Positions 13,389 to 25,789 are shown, counted from the stretch's first letter. The stretch: 64,000 nucleotides of DNA from Apostichopus japonicus (GCF_037975245.1 NC_092567.1:6322714-6386713); one strand, 5' to 3'. Numbers and translations are program-made. Notes: a model not told the origin generated them from the letters alone.

Positions 13389-15147
13389 ATTAAGTCCATC
13401 GGATCCCCACCAGCCTGCTTGGAATACATTATAGATAAATATAATTTATTTATTACATCTGTTTTGTGTTTTAGTGCTTTAAACTCGCTACGAGAGAACA
13501 AGGGATATCACCAAATGCAAAAACTTCAGGGGGCTTCCCCTCGTGGAACCAACCAGGGCTTTAAATATATTCCAGGGAAAGCCCCTCTACCCCGCTTGAG
13601 CTCTCGGAAACGTTCTGTACAATTTTGAGGTTAAGCTTCTTCCTGACGACCCTATCTAAAAATTCTGCCGCTTCTGGGGTTTTCGTATCGCACCCTTTAA
13701 TAACATTAAACTATCAAAGAAAAATATCAAATTTACATTTTTGATCAGTAAATCTGCATACAAAGCGAAATGTGCATCAAACAGGCTTCATGCTTATTTG
13801 ATGAGTACTAGTTTAATTTTCGAGCTATCAATATACATATTGTGTATCGATTCGGTACAGTTTTACATCGGTATTATATACTACATGACGTAACGATGTA
13901 TACTTTATTCCATTTAACGCGTGTAATCTGTCGAAGTTTTAACTTAATATTTTTGTTTGATTTTTCGCTGAGATGCTAAACTGTCATAAAGAAAAATTAA
14001 ATATTAGAGAAACCACTAATCTTGCAAGTAGTAGTTAAGAGAGGGATTCAGATACAATTCAAGTATAGTTTTATTCATCGGTCAACGCGTAAATACAAGA
14101 ATAGATCAGTAATGTTTGATCTGTATGATTCACCATCTTGTCTACATACGTCTAAAAAAATTGTAGACGCTATATGATTCATTGTAATCGTTTAAGTTAA
14201 TTAAAACTAACCAATTGCATTACTAGGAAGAAACGAGTACAGGCGAGAGGTCGGGTGCAGGAGGGCAGGTATAAATACTTCACGCCGCGCTTCTTACTTA
14301 TGTGCTGTTTACTCGTTGGTTGTTATGGTCTTTCTTTTTTGGGGGGAGGGGAGTGTGGGTGGGGGTGGGGTGATTTGACTAAAGAGCTTACAGTATATGT
14401 GCGTCTTGCTTTAATGTTATATACGTCGCTAGTCAAAAACAATGTATTATGTACATACATGGCAGATTACTATGCCACCTTACATTACATCTCCGAAATA
14501 TACGTTTTCAAACGATACTCATGTTGTTATGAACAACTGAATGTCATGTTTTGATGTATAATAAATAAAAATGCAAAAGCACATGAAATAAAGAAAAACC
14601 TTTCATAAAAATACTTGCGACTGTTTCTTTTACTACAATCCAAGGTTCGCATTAGCCGCGGGATTGCGAGATTCCCACAATATGATTTCAAATCCTGCAT
14701 GTCAAAAGTTGCCAAGACGGGATTCCCCGTAATAAATTTCTGCCGAGTCAACTTGCATTAAACTTGCATTAAACGGCTGTGACCGTGTAGCGATTAATCG
14801 ATATAAACGATCGAATTTGTAATAAACGTTTAGTAAAGAGCATTGAATTTTCTTGTTTGTTATCCCGTCTATAATCCATTTTAACATCCCTTAAATTTCC
14901 TTGCCAGTTTTTCCTTCTATTTATAAATGAATAAAAAAAATATAGCAATTTTGAGAATTCCAATATTTACGCATGCGCGAACGTATACATTAGCTGTACC
15001 TCTCAGAGGAAAGCACTTGATATGGACTACCAGGGCTAGCTGCTTGATGAAAACAAAGATACGTGCACTAATCAAACTATGTTTGCATAAATCCCTACAA
15101 ATCTCCGACCAATTGGTAGCCAAAAATCACAAAGAGTCAACATTGAA

Positions 15148-15400
15148 ATCTAGCCTAACCATCTGTTTATTCGCTTAAATTGTGTCGCAATTAGCCGGCA
15201 CTAAAAATATTCACCGAATAATTTCGTTATTGCTGTTATCTTTGACCACATGGTAGTAAACAACAAGCCTAAGTCAATGGGGAAAGCTAGCCTAAGAATC
15301 TGCTTATTTGCTCAAATTGTAAGGCAGTTGGCTGGAACTAAACTATCCATGGAATACTTTCATTATTACTGTTATCTTCGACCACACGCTAGCCTAACAC
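15148..15400. repeat. Tandem duplication, about 137-bp period
   Basis: CTAGCCTAACCATCTG near 15150 recurs as CTAGCCTAAGAATCTG near 15287, followed in both by TATTTGCTCAAATTGT-like text, a GC(C/T)GG(C/A)AC landmark and TATTGCTGTTATCTT or TATTACTGTTATCTT. A partial third unit begins with GCTAGCCTAACACC near 15390. Confidence 0.7.
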
Positions 15401-15781
15401 CACATCGTTTTTTACACACACACACAAAACGTAGCCCTGTATACAACTTTCAATTAGCTATTGTTAGCAACTGTTTGGAAAATATGTGCTATGTTTTGAA
15501 GAGGTATTATAGTATTGTACGTAGTACGTACACATTTGCTGTTGCGATGGATTAGATATTTCACTTTTGAGTAGTTTTTACCGGAACAATATTTTCGTTT
15601 TCTGCGTTGAGCGATTTTATCCACACAGGAAAAGGAACCATTACGAACGGCTAACACTGGAAATATTAAGCAATTAAAACAGCCACCTACACTACAAGAA
15701 AGTTATTTCATTAAAATAATCTTCCGTATTCGCGAGTCTTGATTAATCAAAACATGAAATCATGAAAGCAATCGCGTAGCA

Positions 15782-15900
15782 ATTACGCGACCCCCCCCCC
15801 TTCTCTCAGAAAACGGGTACCCGTTTTGAGTGTTTTCGATTCGGGTACCCGAATGTTAGGTCGTGTACCCGGGTATTCGGGTACCCGACTCAGACCTAGA
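15782..15900. mobile_element. Remnant of a transposon end rich in GGGTACCCG
   Basis: About 70 bp contain several copies of GGGTACCCG and its variants, ending in CCCGACTCAGACCTAGA. Short direct and inverted repeats of this kind, ending in a CAG-type terminus on the opposite strand, occur in subterminal regions of hAT-like elements. The partner end was not found, so this is a fragment at best. Confidence 0.4.
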
Positions 15901-16646
15901 ATGTTCTTGCTCATTAAATAAAACTAATGCTCAAGAGAAAGTTTTCATCCTTTGCTTGGATCAAGTAAATAATCATGGATGCAACTATGCTGCAGGCTAT
16001 GGTAGTCTCTGATGAAAAAGGAATTATCATGGTTATTCAAACTAGATACGTGCTTCTTGAGTTTAATGGAAATGAGCATTAGTCATATCGTCAACAGTAT
16101 TGTTACGGAATCATAACCGTAAAATTAGGGACTAGCAGTTAGTTATAGCAGGTGGGTAGATCTGAACCGATAAGACAAACGAGTATTTAATAGAGTGCGC
16201 ACTGCAATTATGATATCTTTGTAAGATCGGCGGCAATAGTCTAGGCTCGCATTTAAATTCCGGAATCAGAAAATGTCAACAAATAGAAACAAAGAGATAT
16301 TACAATGGTCCGTTCTATTTCAATTCAACAAGTATTGTAATTGTATACAATTGCTGCTGATATTTCTGTTTAGTTCGTGTTGTACTTTTGTCACGGCCTT
16401 ATTGATGTTCTGAAAGACAAACCACGACACAAAACATATATTATGTTGATATGATATCTTCATTCATAGTTGTTTACATGTAAGTGTTTTTTGTCTCCAT
16501 CAACACTTATGTCGATAATATACTTTAATGTAGGTTTCTTGAAACTTCTTAGAAATTTGGACAGTGTTATTGTTCGATGTTATAATTGTGCATATCAAGT
16601 CATAGTAACACGATGCTAGATTATACTAACCTTCCGCCTACATGTA

Positions 16647-16915
16647 GGAGTTGCCGGACAACTACCCCCCGGGACAAATACCCCCGGACATATACCCCTC
16701 GGACTCATACCCCCGGGACAAGTACCCCCTGACAATCACCCCCGGACAAAAAACCCCGAAGACGTATACCTGCGAGGACAATTACCCCCGGGACAACTAC
16801 CCCTCGGACATACACCCCCGAGGACAAATACCCCCGACAATTACCCCCGGACAAGTACCCCCTTGACAATTTCCCCGAGGACAATTACCCCACCCCGGCA
16901 ATTATCTCCGGGAAA
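16647..16915 (+). repeat. Left arm minisatellite, unit about 15 bp (GGACAATTACCCCC)
   Basis: Repeated GGACA(A/T)(T/A)(T/A)(C/A)CCCCC units with variable CG insertions. It is open in one frame (16651-16866), giving a Pro-rich repeated peptide that is a by-product of the repeat, not a gene. Confidence 0.85.
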
Positions 16916-17080
16916 ACTCTTCCCGCGAAAAGATACCTCACCCAGGTTACTACCCGAACTAAACCAAAACACGCCCAAGTCCCCCCCCCCCCCCCGCCTG
17001 AGCCCTTGAACCAAGCGGACCTTTAGCTCGTGAACCCCGTGGTACGAAAACCTATAAGGGCCATGAAAGCAAATTTTCTT

Positions 17081-17098
17081 AATCTGATATATCAGATT
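17081..17098. repeat. Perfect 18-bp palindrome AATCTGATATATCAGATT
   Basis: The sequence equals its own reverse complement over all 18 bases and lies near the centre of the foldback element. It may be the tip of the inverted structure or a chance AT-rich palindrome. Confidence 0.7.
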
Positions 17099-17469
17099 AT
17101 TATTTTGATATAACCAAATTTGATAGTGCCATATAAAGCGCTATACAAAAACTAACATAACATAACATAACAAAACATCAGGTTAAATTACTCAGAAGAA
17201 AACTTAAAAATGGTAGTCGCAATAAGCCGGAATTGTTCGGAGATTAATAATACAGAATAGTGTCACTAGAACTAATAGTAAATTATTAGTTACTTCCATC
17301 AGTGAACAATGCCCCACCCTCCAACTGCCGTCCCCACATCTATCTTACCCGGGCCTCGGTCCGTTGTCAAACACTATCCAGGAGTTTGGGGGGCTTTTAT
17401 ATGGAAAACTCGAATCTTTTTAAAAAGTCGGGAGGAGATTGAAAGTGCCAGAGCACACAACGACCCTAG

Positions 17470-17529
17470 TGGTGCCAGTTTAACCAGGGATTTTGTTCCA
17501 TAACAACTCCCTGGTTTAACCGGCACCCT
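17470..17529. repeat. Imperfect 20-bp inverted repeat with 20-base loop
   Basis: GGTGCCAGTTTAACCAGGGA is followed after about 20 bases by TCCCTGGTTTAACCGGCACC. Roughly 17 of 20 positions can pair. It lies inside the foldback element between the two arms. Confidence 0.65.
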
Positions 17530-17654
17530 GACCCAATTGTAAATATGCGCTCGCAGTTGCCCGAGGGACCAGGGTATATGTTGAGGCCTGCGGGAAACTA
17601 AACTCTAAAAAAGAACTGCGTATATATCCGTCGCTGCATCCGTCCCCTATAGTT

Positions 17655-17965
17655 AACGGCATATGTCCAGGGGGATATTCGTCCGGGGTATTTATCCGGG
17701 GGGTAACTGTCTAGGAGGTATTCGTCCGAGGACGTAGTTGTCCGGGGGGGGGGGGATAGTTGTCCGGGTTTTTTTTGTCCTCGGGGGTTATTGTTCGGGG
17801 GTATCTGTCCGGGTGGTAGTTGTTCTTGGGGGAATATACGGGTGGTATTTTTTCGGGGGGGGAGGGGGTATTGTCCGGTGGTTAATCGTCTGGGGGGTTA
17901 TGGACTGGGGTGGGTAATCGTCCGGGGATAATTGTCTGGGGGGGGTATCTGTCCGGTGCATGTAA
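17655..17965 (-). repeat. Right arm minisatellite, inverted copy of the left arm
   Basis: Units GTCCGGGGGTAT and close variants, the reverse complement of the arm at 16647. The copies are less regular than on the left and include long G runs near 17745-17756, suggesting independent decay or expansion of the two arms. Confidence 0.85.
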
Positions 17966-19069
17966 GGGAAAAGTAGAGAGATTGATGTATTTAGTCTTAC
18001 TATATACAGTTTGCTTACACAACTGACATACTCTCAGGACATCGGAATTGTGATCACGTGATTATATCGATAATTTGTCTAGTCTTGTAGCTCTATAAAT
18101 TAACTCAATAAAGTAATTCCAAATACATTTAGTCTTTTTCTATCATCAGTATATAAATTAGTGGTTTTCATGATCTTTGATGACGTCACTAATGCGTTGT
18201 AATATAAAGCTGAATATCTTGAAACCGGGTAGCTTTACAAACATCACGAGCAATCAAATGTTTCATTTCTCTGTACAATAACACATCTATACTAAGATTC
18301 TACCTAACTTCATTATTTCAATTAATTAATAGTAATGTAAATACATACAAACCTCTCTATCCCCACCCCTCAACATTATTTCTCAGACTCGAACACATTG
18401 TACCCTCGTGCATTGTTCTGTGTTTAAAGGACATATCGAGATTCCCCTTGTTAATGGTGGAGTGACGTCTCTGCTGATGATGTCATCATTGATCAATGTC
18501 AAAGACATAAGTAGTTAGTGTAAACAACACGTTTGCCCCGATCCATTAAATGTTTGACTACTGTAGACAGATGTGTGTATAATAGATATACTAAATTATC
18601 TCGAGATAACAACTTAGAGAGAGATTCAGAGACGATGTAGTCGAAGTCAAAGTCAGTTTGTGCATTATTTAGAATATTCTAAACCGTCGATATTTGGACT
18701 TCATTTTCTGACACTCTCATAACTTATTCCTGCAGATCAGTAGATCCAGCAGTCCTCTTACATGGAGACTAGCTACGTGGTTATGAAAATGTTTTGTTTA
18801 TTCTTTTACATACATAATTTAACTTCAAATTTGCTAATAAACAAATCCCCTTTTCATCTTTTAACAATATTTTTTAAGCATTGTTTAATTATGGCTCTCG
18901 TGGTTTATGATGACATCACTGATGTTGGGTGTTTTCTGATCCGTTCATCATCTCATGGATTATTATTCTTAATCTCAGCATCGAATACTCGACTATCTTG
19001 ATGTGGTTTCTTAATTTAGTCCAAGATAGTTTCTGTTTGAATAGGAGCATAAGCTTTCATTTAGGATAA

Positions 19070-19350
19070 TTGTATAATTGATCAGATATGTTAATGAGAT
19101 GATAACAATACTAACCTGAGTGGTTTTATAACTGAGAGGATAATAGTTGTAAACTGATCAGGTATAAAACCGAGATAATAATGATAGTAAACTGATCGGT
19201 AATCTGACTGAGATATAAGGATTGTTAACTGATCAGCAATATTACTGAGATGATAATGATAGTAAACTGATCGATAGTCTTACTGAGATATAAAGATTGT
19301 AAGCTGAACAGCTATATTACTGATATGATAATGATAGCAAACTAATAAGA
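19070..19350. repeat. Minisatellite built on GTAAACTGATC
   Basis: Repeated blocks of TGTAAACTGATCAG, TATTACTGAGAT and GATAATGATAG recur every 60-65 bp (half-units about 30 bp), at least four times, just upstream of exon 3. TGATCA is itself palindromic. Divergence is moderate. Confidence 0.75.
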
Positions 19351-19514
19351 TCAAAATTAAGGAATCAACTAGATTGATTACTCAGCTAATATGAAGTTAT
19401 TATCGAGAGCCAACATAAATCTCGTGAATATATTGTTTATGATTTCATTCCAGACCAATAAAGATTAAGTATGCACTTATCATTAACATATCTCTCTTTT
19501 ATGTTTTTCATCAG

Positions 19515-19576
19515 TTTGGAATCGTTTCGACTATGACGAGTATCGTCGTCTGAATCTACAAACCGGTCAATGGCAG
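19515..19576 (+). CDS. Internal exon 3
   Basis: This 62-nt exon lies between acceptor TTTTTCATCAG and donor GTAAAT at 19577. The leftover G of exon 2 plus its first TT gives Val; the remaining 20 codons are open and read WNRFDYDEYRRLNLQTGQWQ, ending exactly on a codon boundary. It has two tyrosines in a YDEY arrangement. LNLQTGQWQ resembles a Kelch-repeat strand, but one strand is not enough to call a propeller. Phase agreement with exons 2 and 4 supports it. Confidence 0.62.
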
Positions 19577-20013
19577 GTAAATAGTTTGATCACCTTTCAT
19601 TGAGCTATTGCTAGTAATGCAAGTCTGGTCAGCTTGTTTGCGCTATGCTGCCCTATTGCTGTTTTCAGGAAGTGTAAATAAATCAATATAGTGGTAGATT
19701 ATCTGTGAAGTTTATACGTGTTGCTGGTAATATTAAAAGTTCTGTCGAAAAGAAAGAACTTTCAGATACCAGGGGGGGGGGGGGTGGAGAGCGCGGATGG
19801 AATCTTGCGTGCGAACATTGTTAAAATGAGTCTCATTAGTTCTATAATGACACATTACAATGTCCATGTCAGTTTGATATTGTAAACATATAGTTATAGC
19901 TAAAAGATTGACTTTTGGACAGGTTTGCTATATATTGTACAATCGTTTTGACACATGCCGTTTTATTAATATTCGAGGTGGTGAATTTGCATCTAATAAA
20001 CTTCACGTTTATT

Positions 20014-21085
20014 CTGAGATGAAACCGTAGAATGTTATATATCATATTGAACAGGTCTGTTATTTTTATTTATGTATAATTGTTCATCATAACACATAAC
20101 AACAGTCGTAACAGTCCGTTTAACTGACCATGTATCATACTGTAGCAGCTCCCTGGTTTTAACTGGTCATGTTTAGGTTTTTAGTTGTTTCTGTTGGTGT
20201 GAGACGTGGGTCTTCCATGGAGCATTTTAACACTAACAGATATATTACTTTAAAATGTTGGTCTTTATTCAAGTAATTACTAATCAAATTAAATTTACCC
20301 GTTTCTATGGTACTTTGCGAATTGGTCAAATGTACAGAATGGTGATGGGGGAAATTTGGAAGTTAGTAATAGGAACAGATGTATGTGGAAATTGACTCAA
20401 AAAACTTATTTGAAGTTGATTTCTATACTTTCGTAGTGTTTAACTTAAATACTGTTGAGAATGGAGTCACTGCGTGAACGTTTTAATAAAATTAAATAAA
20501 GCTGCATGCTGCGTAATAGGTTATAACGTTGACCAGTCCATATAATATTCACACATAACTGGACACTCCTGCAACAAATTATGAGATCTAAATACAGTAT
20601 GTTGTTTCAATCATATGACTGCTACTTATACTAGTGAGGTATTTATCGTTTAATCATATTCAGACAATAGTTTGTCCCACAAATTTAATGTCATTTTTTA
20701 TTTGTTTGTTTCCAAACCTTTCATTTCTCTGGCTACTATCTTCTTTCTTGGTGTGATTTTGGTGAAATAAAGTGACATTACGTTCTCAAGGTCCTTTATC
20801 TTTCATTTTACGGCTAAGTTTGTTATCAGCAGATTGTAGCAAAAACAACACAAAATACAGAAGCTAGAAATATCCATTATAGTATTCTTCCTTTGGAATT
20901 AAATGTTGTTAAATAAATTAACTGTGTTGCTTAGAAAGCTACAGGAGATTTAAAGGATCACTTGCTTAAATTATGATTCATCCAGAGTAGTGTATACGTC
21001 ACTGACATAAGTATGTGGGTCCAAGCAGGCCTATACATATAATGAAAGGACGGGTCTGGTTTTTATTTGAAACTAATAAACTCTG
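20014..21085. repeat. Segmental duplication, copy A
   Basis: Landmarks shared with 23250-24520 in the same order: GAAACCGTAGAATGTT, CATCATAACACATA, CAACAGTCGTAACA, a CTGTAGCAGCTCCCT-like block, TTGGTGTGAG then TGGTCTTCC, AAATAAAGCTGC, and at the far end ACTGACATAAGTATGTG then CCAAGCAGGCCTATA. The similarity is discontinuous; insertions and deletions separate the blocks. Confidence 0.6.
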
Positions 21086-21481
21086 GTATATTCTTCTGAA
21101 TGGTAATGCTTGTTATGGCCATTTGTTTATATGAAGGGAAGAGGAGCTATTTTTATTTATGACATTTCAAGGGTTCCGATATAATACTCTTCTTTTTCTT
21201 CCTTTTTCTTGGGGTGGAAAATCGTATTTGTGTAAAATGGGAATAAATTAGAAAACAGAAAGGAACTCTGTATTATATATTTGTAGCTCTACTAACCCGC
21301 TGTGTTGTTATCTTGTACGGATACCATGGTAACTAAAATATATGTACTCACTTGATAAAATATTAATATAAGACAAATATTCGTATTATTTTTCCCTCGT
21401 GTTTTGAACAGACACCAAAATACATACATTCAGGCGCGGCGGAACGGAAAAATTATTGGGGGGGGGGGGCTAATGTGTGGA

Positions 21482-21580
21482 GACTATCTTAGCGGAGCGC
21501 CACCATCGGTTGGCGCGGAGCGTACAAGAAAATTTGGGGATTTTCAAACCCCCACAGATGGCCGGAAACGGCACTTCCCG
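21482..21580 (+). repeat. Conserved palindromic module, copy 2
   Basis: GACTATCTTAGCGGAGCGCC, then ACCATCGGTTGGCGCGGAGC, then GTACAAGAAAATTTGGGGAT, ending near GATGGCCGGAAACGGCACTT. The same as copy 1 at nearly every core position. Confidence 0.85.
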
Positions 21581-21781
21581 AGTGTTTTATGCTGCGAATA
21601 TCTAGCCCTAAAACATGGGTCTCAAGCCTGCAATTTCTCAGATTGCACGTAAAAATCTGTAAAAACATTGTAATTTGTAAATTCGATGGTGTTTTTAAGA
21701 GAGTAGCTGTTACTCGACGTGTACTCGCAAAGACGTTTTTGAGTGTAGTAAATTACTCCTTGCAATTAAATGCATTAATTA

Positions 21782-22077
21782 CAGGGGCGTTTGAAGCTAT
21801 TTTTGATTGGTACGGCTGAACAAAGTGTGGCCAACTATCATAATTATCGGGGGACGTTTGGTAGGTCAAACTACGCTACACGCCACCATGGTTGGCGCGT
21901 TGCGTAATGGAGAAAATTTTGAAATTATGCCTCCCAGATTGCAGGAAATGGCACTTCCCGAGCTTGAAAACAAGACCCCTGCCATGCCAGAGTAGTCACA
22001 TTTAGCCTACTTGCCGTCATCATTATTGAAAATTATTGAAACATATACCTCCGATTTTACCGGCTCCGACGCCCCTG
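21782..22077. mobile_element. Nested CAGGGGCGT-ended unit carrying module copy 3
   Basis: It begins CAGGGGCGTTTGAAGC and ends GGCTCCGACGCCCCTG, giving a 9-bp exact inverted end that continues imperfectly. It holds a diverged module copy (21870-21962: ACGCTACACGCCACCATGG, TTGGCGCGTTGCGTA). The flanks attaatta and aatgacat do not match, so it may be an old insertion or an internal rearrangement of the host element. Confidence 0.55.
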
Positions 22078-23249
22078 AATGACATAAATGTCATAAGAAA
22101 GAACAGAAAGCATTTCTTAATGTTAACAAATAGGTAATTCCAAAACCATGTGAAGTTGCCAACAAATTTTCTATGACCTAGCACTGTCATGAATGAATGT
22201 ACCCTATACAGTACAGGTGAAATGCTAATATTGTGTTTTTGTTCGTTTAATAATTGATTGCGTTTAAACATAAAGCCATGTTCCACGCCTTGCGTGTACT
22301 CGTAGTGTAAACGCAAATTTTGATGAGTGTAGCGCTTAGCTTCTTACCCTCTTATTTTAAACACTAATATTCGATGAGGCATGATACAGACAATCAATTA
22401 TCATATCTAATTATTACACCTATATAGTATACGTGTGCATCGGTCAGATCGACAAGTATGCATTACAAAATGGGCAGATGCACGTTTCGGAGCCTTGGTA
22501 AATATTTGGGGGGGGGGGCTTATCATGCTTTGCCCCCCAACTTTTTCACTGGGGGCTGACTCCCCCCAAGCCCCCCGGTTCCGCCGCCACTGCATACATT
22601 CGACGACGGGGAGGGTGGGTGGAGTTGTTCCAACTACGGTTTGGTCGGTAACTGATAATCTGATTTAAATATTCATAATTTGTCATCCGCTAATTGCTTA
22701 TTTATCTTGATAATTATCTTCAAGTGTATAGGATAGTTGATTGTCACACCCATACCTTCCAGTCTCATTCATTACTTATTGTTAGTGTCTAGGATTGGGT
22801 GGAGAGTTAAGGGCGCCAAATAATACAGGAACAACTCACGTAGACGTTTGTATCACGTTTATTCCAAACGTATAGAAACAAACTTATAAAAATCTGGAAG
22901 TGAACAGAAATACATACCTTTCAAATATATTTTTTGAGATAAAAGTCTGTAAGTAAATCACGAGCATAGGTATGATAATTAATAACTAAGCATATCATTT
23001 CAAAATTTAGTAGAACACTAGTAGCGTGTATGACTTTGAAAAAATATAATTGACATAACCGACGCTGCTTAACGTTTCTAACATACCACTATACATCCTC
23101 GTGAAACATTGGTATAATTCTTCTGAACCAAAACTTAACTGTAGTTAAATTCAATGACATTAACGAGTATCGTAATCAAATAATGTCTTCACCTAAAGGT
23201 ATGTACTGAACTTATCCCGCTGTTACGTCACCATCTCGATGTACATTAA

Positions 23250-24520
23250 ATATGAAACCGTAGAATGTTGTTCATCATGTTGCACCGTCCTTGTTTATGT
23301 TCATTTAATTTCGGGGCAAATGTACATCATAGCACATACAACAGTCGTAACATGTTCAGTATAGCCGACCCTGTAGCTTACTGTAGCTGCCCTTGCATAT
23401 TTGTCTTTATAGCAGGCTCCCTTGATTTCACTGGTTATGTTCATTCTCTTCGTTTTCTCTGGTGTTAGGAGAAGTTGGTCTTCCTTTAAATAAAGCTGCC
23501 TATTACGTCAAAGTTGAAAACACCTTCCTTAGAGATTCTAATGGGGGGGGGGGGGCTAGGTCCCCATACTGAAGTACCGAAAATTATATTTAAAGATAAA
23601 TATTTGCAATTGTCCAACGACGAGGAGTTATTTCTCCAGGATGTATATTTGTATCGTACAATACACAATATACGTTAGAAACCTTGTGACGAGGTTGGTA
23701 CAAATGAATGAAAATAAATGAAGTCTCCCTTCCACGCTCGTACTCCAGTACTTTCATCCTATTTCCTTATTATTGTTGTTGTACTTCTTTCTCTGCATGT
23801 AGACCCCTATGCGCTCTCCTTATAGAAGTTAGTGCCTCGTGAATCAATGAATTTTCTTAAGATAGAGAATATTGAGACAGATAAAAACATATAAAGCGAA
23901 ATGAATCTATCGTGCTCCCAGTGTTTCTTAGTCTAAAATGTTTTATTGGTGAAAATATCGATGGATAATTTTCACCTTTAGAATCTTTACCTCTGATGTC
24001 ACTGCATGCAGCAATACAGCAATCATTAAATGTTTCTCGGTTTTAGTAGAATGAGTTGTAATGGGATTGGAGGGATCCATATTGATTATATTTCATGATT
24101 GATTTAGATTAATGTATATATACACGTGACTGATATGAATGTGCTCTCCTTATATAAGTAATTGCAATGTGAATCAATACAAATTCTCAATTTTAAAGTA
24201 GAAAATATTCAGATACATAAATCCTTATAAAAAATGAATCTATCGTGCTTCCAGTGTCTCTCTTCCACACCGTCTCAGTCAAAACTGATTTTTTTGGTTA
24301 AAATATCGATGGATAATTTTCATCTCTATAATATTTACGTCTGACGTCACTGCATGCAGCTATACAACAATCATTAAATGTGACTCGGTTCAAGTAGTTT
24401 GAGTTGTAATGGGATTTGAGGGATCCCTATTGTTTATATTTCATTATTGAATTATATTAATGTTTATATATATACGTGACTGATATGAATGTGTGTCCAA
24501 ACAGGCTTATATATGAAAGG
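23250..24520. repeat. Segmental duplication, copy B
   Basis: Counterpart of the block at 20014, displaced by about 3.2-3.5 kb on the same strand. Its 3' part carries the additional 348-bp tandem duplication, and its end reads ACTGATATGAATGTGTG then CCAAACAGGCTTATA, matching the end of copy A. Confidence 0.6.
23811..24505. repeat. Two tandem units of about 348 bp
   Basis: ATCGATGGATAATTTTCA occurs at 23957 and 24305. Before it, both units carry CTCTCCTTATA, GTGAATCAAT and AATGAATCTATCGTGCT; after it, GTCACTGCATGCAGC, CAATCATTAAATGT and GAGTTGTAATGGGATT. The order is the same throughout. Confidence 0.8.
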
Positions 24521-25789
24521 GCGTATCTGGGTTTAACTTGAATCTAACGAATGAATTTTAGGTAGGTTTTATTAAACTTGATGTACTTTAACATACTAGG
24601 AAAATTAAAGGAGAGGTGACTACTTAAAAGTTTAACTGAAAGATTCAGTTAAAGGTTTTTATTTCATTTTCAAGAAACGTCCTTTTTACCATCATCTGTA
24701 TGTACAATATTATGAATAAGCAGCAGCATTATGATACCAACAAAGTCAACGGTGAATCTGAACTAATAATGGTTGAAATATATTTGTAGTATTTCTTTCG
24801 TATTTTGAATAAAGCTAAATAAAGTTTAAAAAAAATAGTATCTCGAAGGAGCCTGGGTCGGAGTGGGAGGAGAGGTGGGGTGTTCAAAGTACCTAGTAAT
24901 GTGGTTGATTTTGTACAATTTACCACCCGGCAAATTGACTAATGTTGTATCTTCATGATTATATTCAAGTGCTTACGATAATATAATGCAACATCCAGGG
25001 CATTGTATCCTCACATGGTATCTATTGTTATTAGTACTCTTTCCATCAGAACCATTCAATATGTCTATATCATATATAGTATAAGAAACACTCTGATGTA
25101 GTTGAGTCCATTTACGTCCTGATTGCGAGCCTAGTGCGAGACCACTTGGTTCGAGTATGATACTCTTGAGTCCGAACAGCGTTTATGAGCAACCCAAACC
25201 AAGTCCGAGTCCAGCTAATATGGACACAGCAATGACGAGCTCACGCGGTGTACTTGTCTAATAGACCCACAGGGAGTATCGGTTACATAAACCCACTCTA
25301 AATATTCCTAAATTTACAGACCGTCGCTTCCTGGTGTAAATGTTCCTTGCCTAACGTTGAACAAAGAGAGTCAAATATTAGAAAACTGATGATGTGCGCA
25401 TGTACAAACTACCAATTAAACATATACATACAGGGTATATTTAAAAAGAAACAATTTGTGCAGGGTTTATTATATTTCATGGTATTTTTTATCAATATTA
25501 ACAGATCTACAGTAGTCTATTTAATTCTCCCCTTGTGTCTCTTATTTGATGTGTTCGTCATACAACTACATTTCCCAAACTTTCATGGCTATCTCTACAA
25601 GATCAACAAAACGATATAAACAGAATATCTAAGACGAATGGGAATGGGGGGGGGGGGGGTTAACCAATATGATGCTTTGTGGGCTAACCAATATTTTGCT
25701 TTATTTTTGCAATGACATCGATACATCCACGATGTTCTTGGGTCTATCTTTGAATTCTGTCCTCTATTCCCTTCTCGTGAGAAGTTCAT

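Larger units (their letters stand above)
16629..17967. mobile_element. TU-like foldback element with tandem-repeat arms
   Basis: The left arm (about 16647-16915) consists of some 17 short units of the form GGACAA(T/C)TACCCCC, each about 14-17 bp. The right arm (about 17655-17965) consists of their reverse complement, units of the form GGGGGTA(T/A)(T/C)TGTCC. The outermost parts also pair: CTACATGTAGG then CCGGACA on the left, and TGTCCGGTGCATGTAAG on the right. The middle holds a perfect 18-bp palindrome (17081-17098) and a long imperfect hairpin near 17470-17528. Long inverted repeats made of short tandem units are the defining layout of Drosophila FB and sea urchin TU elements. No target duplication was found, so exact borders are approximate. 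Confidence 0.75.
12235..19514 (+). other. Intron 2 of the LRR-type gene (about 7.3 kb)
   Basis: This interval contains a 20-bp run of C (13369-13388), a 137-bp tandem duplication near 15148, a GGTACCC-rich transposon end near 15782, a foldback element (16629-17967) and an A/T-rich minisatellite (19070-19350). The stretches 12240-13300, 13650-15140, 15910-16620 and 17970-19060 show no supported exon. Open frames around 13326, 14255 and 14927 look like chance frames: no acceptor, donor or recognisable motif. Confidence 0.5.
21431..22592. mobile_element. hAT-like non-autonomous element with exact 8-bp target duplication
   Basis: The left terminus is CAGGCGCGGCGGAACGG and the reverse complement of the right terminus is CAGTGGCGGCGGAACCGG. 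Both are flanked by catacatt, at 21423-21430 and 22593-22600, an exact 8-bp duplication. The element is 1162 bp, carries the palindromic module near its left end and G runs at both ends, and has no transposase frame. A second insertion-like unit lies inside it (21782-22077). Confidence 0.88.

Noticed and set aside
16651-16866. 71-codon Pro/Tyr/Asp-rich frame
   Set aside because: It is the translation of the foldback arm minisatellite.
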